From Candidatus Parcubacteria bacterium (GTDB lineage Bacteria > Patescibacteriota > Patescibacteriia > Patescibacteriales > UBA12075), in contig JAGLLI010000025.1 in the NCBI GenBank assembly GCA_023140595.1, forward strand, positions 1 through 5,809: DNA of 5,809 nt, written 5' to 3'. Both the position numbers and the translations under genes were made by a program. How positions within the stretch are numbered: the stretch's first letter is position 1; each line of letters opens with the position of its first letter. The notes below the pieces were generated by a model that did not search any database, was not told where the DNA came from, and was given only the letters and a program-made list of their open reading frames with translations. Shown piece by piece: positions 5,188 through 5,809 of the stretch.

Positions 5188-5575
5188 GTTTTTCAGTATC
5201 TTCGGTCTTTTTTTCTGTATCTTTAGTCTTATTTTCTTCTGTTTTTACTTCTTCTTTTTTCTCGCCAGGTTTTGCTTCCTGCTTTTTCTCTTCGTCTTCT
5301 TTTTTCTTTTTACCTGGTTTTGAAGCGGTAACCTTGTCGCCTTTTATGATTTTTTTCTCAATTAACAAATTATTAACCGAAGGCGACATGCCGGAGCCGT
5401 TTTTTAACCAATGTTCAATTCTGTCTTGTTTTGCAACCAATTCTTTTGTAAAAGGATTATAAGTGCCCAAAATTTCCAAAGCCCTACCATAAGGATCTTT
5501 GGTTTTTTCGGATATAATTAAACGATAAATAGGTTTCTTTTTTTTACCTATTCTTGATAATCTTATTATTAACAT
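5174..5575 (-). CDS. rpsP: Small ribosomal subunit protein bS16 with a long charged C-terminal tail
   Basis: S16 binds 16S rRNA and helps 30S assembly. Residues 1-83 are a complete S16 domain: MLIIRLSRIGKKKKPIYR, then DPYGRALEILGTYNPF (27-42), then DRIEHWLKNGSGMSPSVNNLL (51-71). The family usually ends near 80-90 residues. Here the chain runs to 133 residues, and residues 86-133 are a low-complexity tail with 17 Lys, 12 Glu and 4 Asp among 48 positions, probably disordered. The usual partners rimM, trmD and rplS are not adjacent. The gene lies between tRNA-Gly and an unknown membrane-protein unit whose -35 is inside its 3' end. The ATG at 5575 has no Shine-Dalgarno site. A heptad repeat occupies the leader just upstream. 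Confidence 0.94.
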   Translation of the reverse strand: MLIIRLSRIGKKKKPIYRLIISEKTKDPYGRALEILGTYNPFTKELVAKQDRIEHWLKNGSGMSPSVNNLLIEKKIIKGDKVTASKPGKKKKEDEEKKQEAKPGEKKEEVKTEENKTKDTEKKTEDTEKLDKN

Positions 5576-5584
5576 ATTTTATTT

Positions 5585-5619
5585 TAGCCAGTAGCGAACA
5601 GCTAATAGCGGTTAGTAAT
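5585..5619. repeat. Five degenerate heptanucleotide repeats in the rpsP leader
   Basis: Five consecutive 7-bp units are TAGCCAG, TAGCGAA, CAGCTAA, TAGCGGT and TAGTAAT. All share AG at positions 2-3, and four share AGC. Read toward rpsP they end in CTA or CTG. The array lies between a TATAAT (5625-5630) and the rpsP ATG. Confidence 0.6.
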
Positions 5620-5624
5620 TTTAT

Positions 5625-5630
5625 ATTATA
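5625..5630 (-). promoter_or_regulatory. Possible -10 element for rpsP
   Basis: A perfect TATAAT on the - strand lies 49 bp before the rpsP ATG, but no recognisable -35 stands 16-18 bp upstream. A transcript from here would carry the heptad repeats in its leader. TAAAAT only 5 bp before the ATG (complement of 5581-5586) is an alternative that would give a nearly leaderless mRNA. Confidence 0.35.
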
Positions 5631-5685
5631 AAATTTCGCAGCTAGAATTTGTTTTAAAATTTAGATATATTTTTTTAACAAATTC

Positions 5686-5713
5686 AAAAAAATTTAGGAA
5701 ATAAGCATTTTCC
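5686..5713 (-). terminator. Possible weak terminator after tRNA-Gly
   Basis: On the - strand GGAAA and TTTCC (complement of 5709-5713 and 5697-5701) can form a 5-bp stem. It is followed after four bases by seven T's (complement of 5686-5692). The stem is short and AT-rich, so read-through into rpsP is possible. Confidence 0.35.
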
Positions 5714-5723
5714 ATATTTCTTG

Positions 5724-5796
5724 AGCGGGTAGAGGGAATCGAACCCTCATCTTCGGCTTGGAAGGCCAACATAATGAGCCGTTATACTATACCCGC
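5724..5796 (-). tRNA. tRNA-Gly (anticodon TCC)
   Basis: The 7-bp acceptor stem GCGGGTA (complement of 5790-5796) pairs perfectly with TACCCGC (complement of 5725-5731), and the discriminator base is U, as usual for bacterial tRNA-Gly. The anticodon stem TTGGC/GCCGA holds loop CTTCCAA with anticodon TCC (complement of 5760-5762). The T arm is GAGGG, loop TTCGATT, CCCTC. The D arm is short (GTAT...TTAT with a GG in the loop). The 3' CCA is not encoded (the next bases are CAA) and must be added after transcription. Confidence 0.95.
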
Positions 5797-5809
5797 TTAA
5801 TCTGACATC

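Noticed and set aside
5181..5462. Open frame on the + strand opposite rpsP, rich in Ser and Phe
   Set aside because: It is the antisense reading of the AAG/GAA-rich S16 tail. It has no Shine-Dalgarno site and the opposite strand is clearly S16.
1..5809. CRISPR arrays, insertion sequences, phage genes, att sites
   Set aside because: I found no regularly spaced repeats of suitable length, no transposase or integrase sequence, and no direct repeat of the tRNA-Gly end within the window.

Overview
The window is an AT-rich, densely packed piece of bacterial chromosome. It carries housekeeping genes interleaved with small unrecognised genes. Likely source: a Patescibacteria/CPR-type (Parcubacteria-like) genome. 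This rests on the low G+C, the style of the proteins (short lysine-rich S20, S16 with a lysine/glutamate tail, divergent HolA) and housekeeping genes standing outside their usual operons (rpsP without rimM/trmD, solitary holA, rpsT and lgt). It is an inference, not a placement by any marker search. Codon use fits the standard bacterial code, with TGA used as stop in murD and holA.

Layout. Positions 1-1442 (+): the 3' part of murD overlaps murI by 4 bp. MurI makes the D-glutamate that MurD adds to UDP-MurNAc-L-Ala. A two-way intrinsic terminator at 1466-1493 separates this pair from a convergent unknown 111-aa gene (1514-1849, -). That gene is divergent from holA (1969-2943, +, DNA polymerase III delta subunit). 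The space between them holds a consensus-like promoter placed so that holA mRNA would be leaderless, and a perfect 12-bp inverted repeat that puts the same sequence in front of both genes.

Positions 2951-4471 (-): read in the direction of transcription, lgt (lipoprotein diacylglyceryl transferase), rpsT (S20) and an 84-aa membrane protein, ending in a 10-bp-stem terminator. Positions 4541-5187 (-): a compact two-gene membrane-protein unit (58 aa then 112 aa). It has its own TTGACA/extended -10 promoter inside the end of rpsP, strong Shine-Dalgarno sites and a strong terminator. Positions 5174-5809 (-): rpsP (S16), a heptanucleotide repeat in its leader, and tRNA-Gly(UCC).

The most unusual pattern is a split in translation signals. 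All four small unrecognised genes have textbook Shine-Dalgarno sites, while the recognised housekeeping genes whose starts are visible (murI, holA, rpsT, lgt, rpsP) have none that is convincing. I see no CRISPR array, transposase, phage gene or recognised defence system. The best candidates for something undescribed are the small SD-led cassettes and the symmetric repeats at their promoters.
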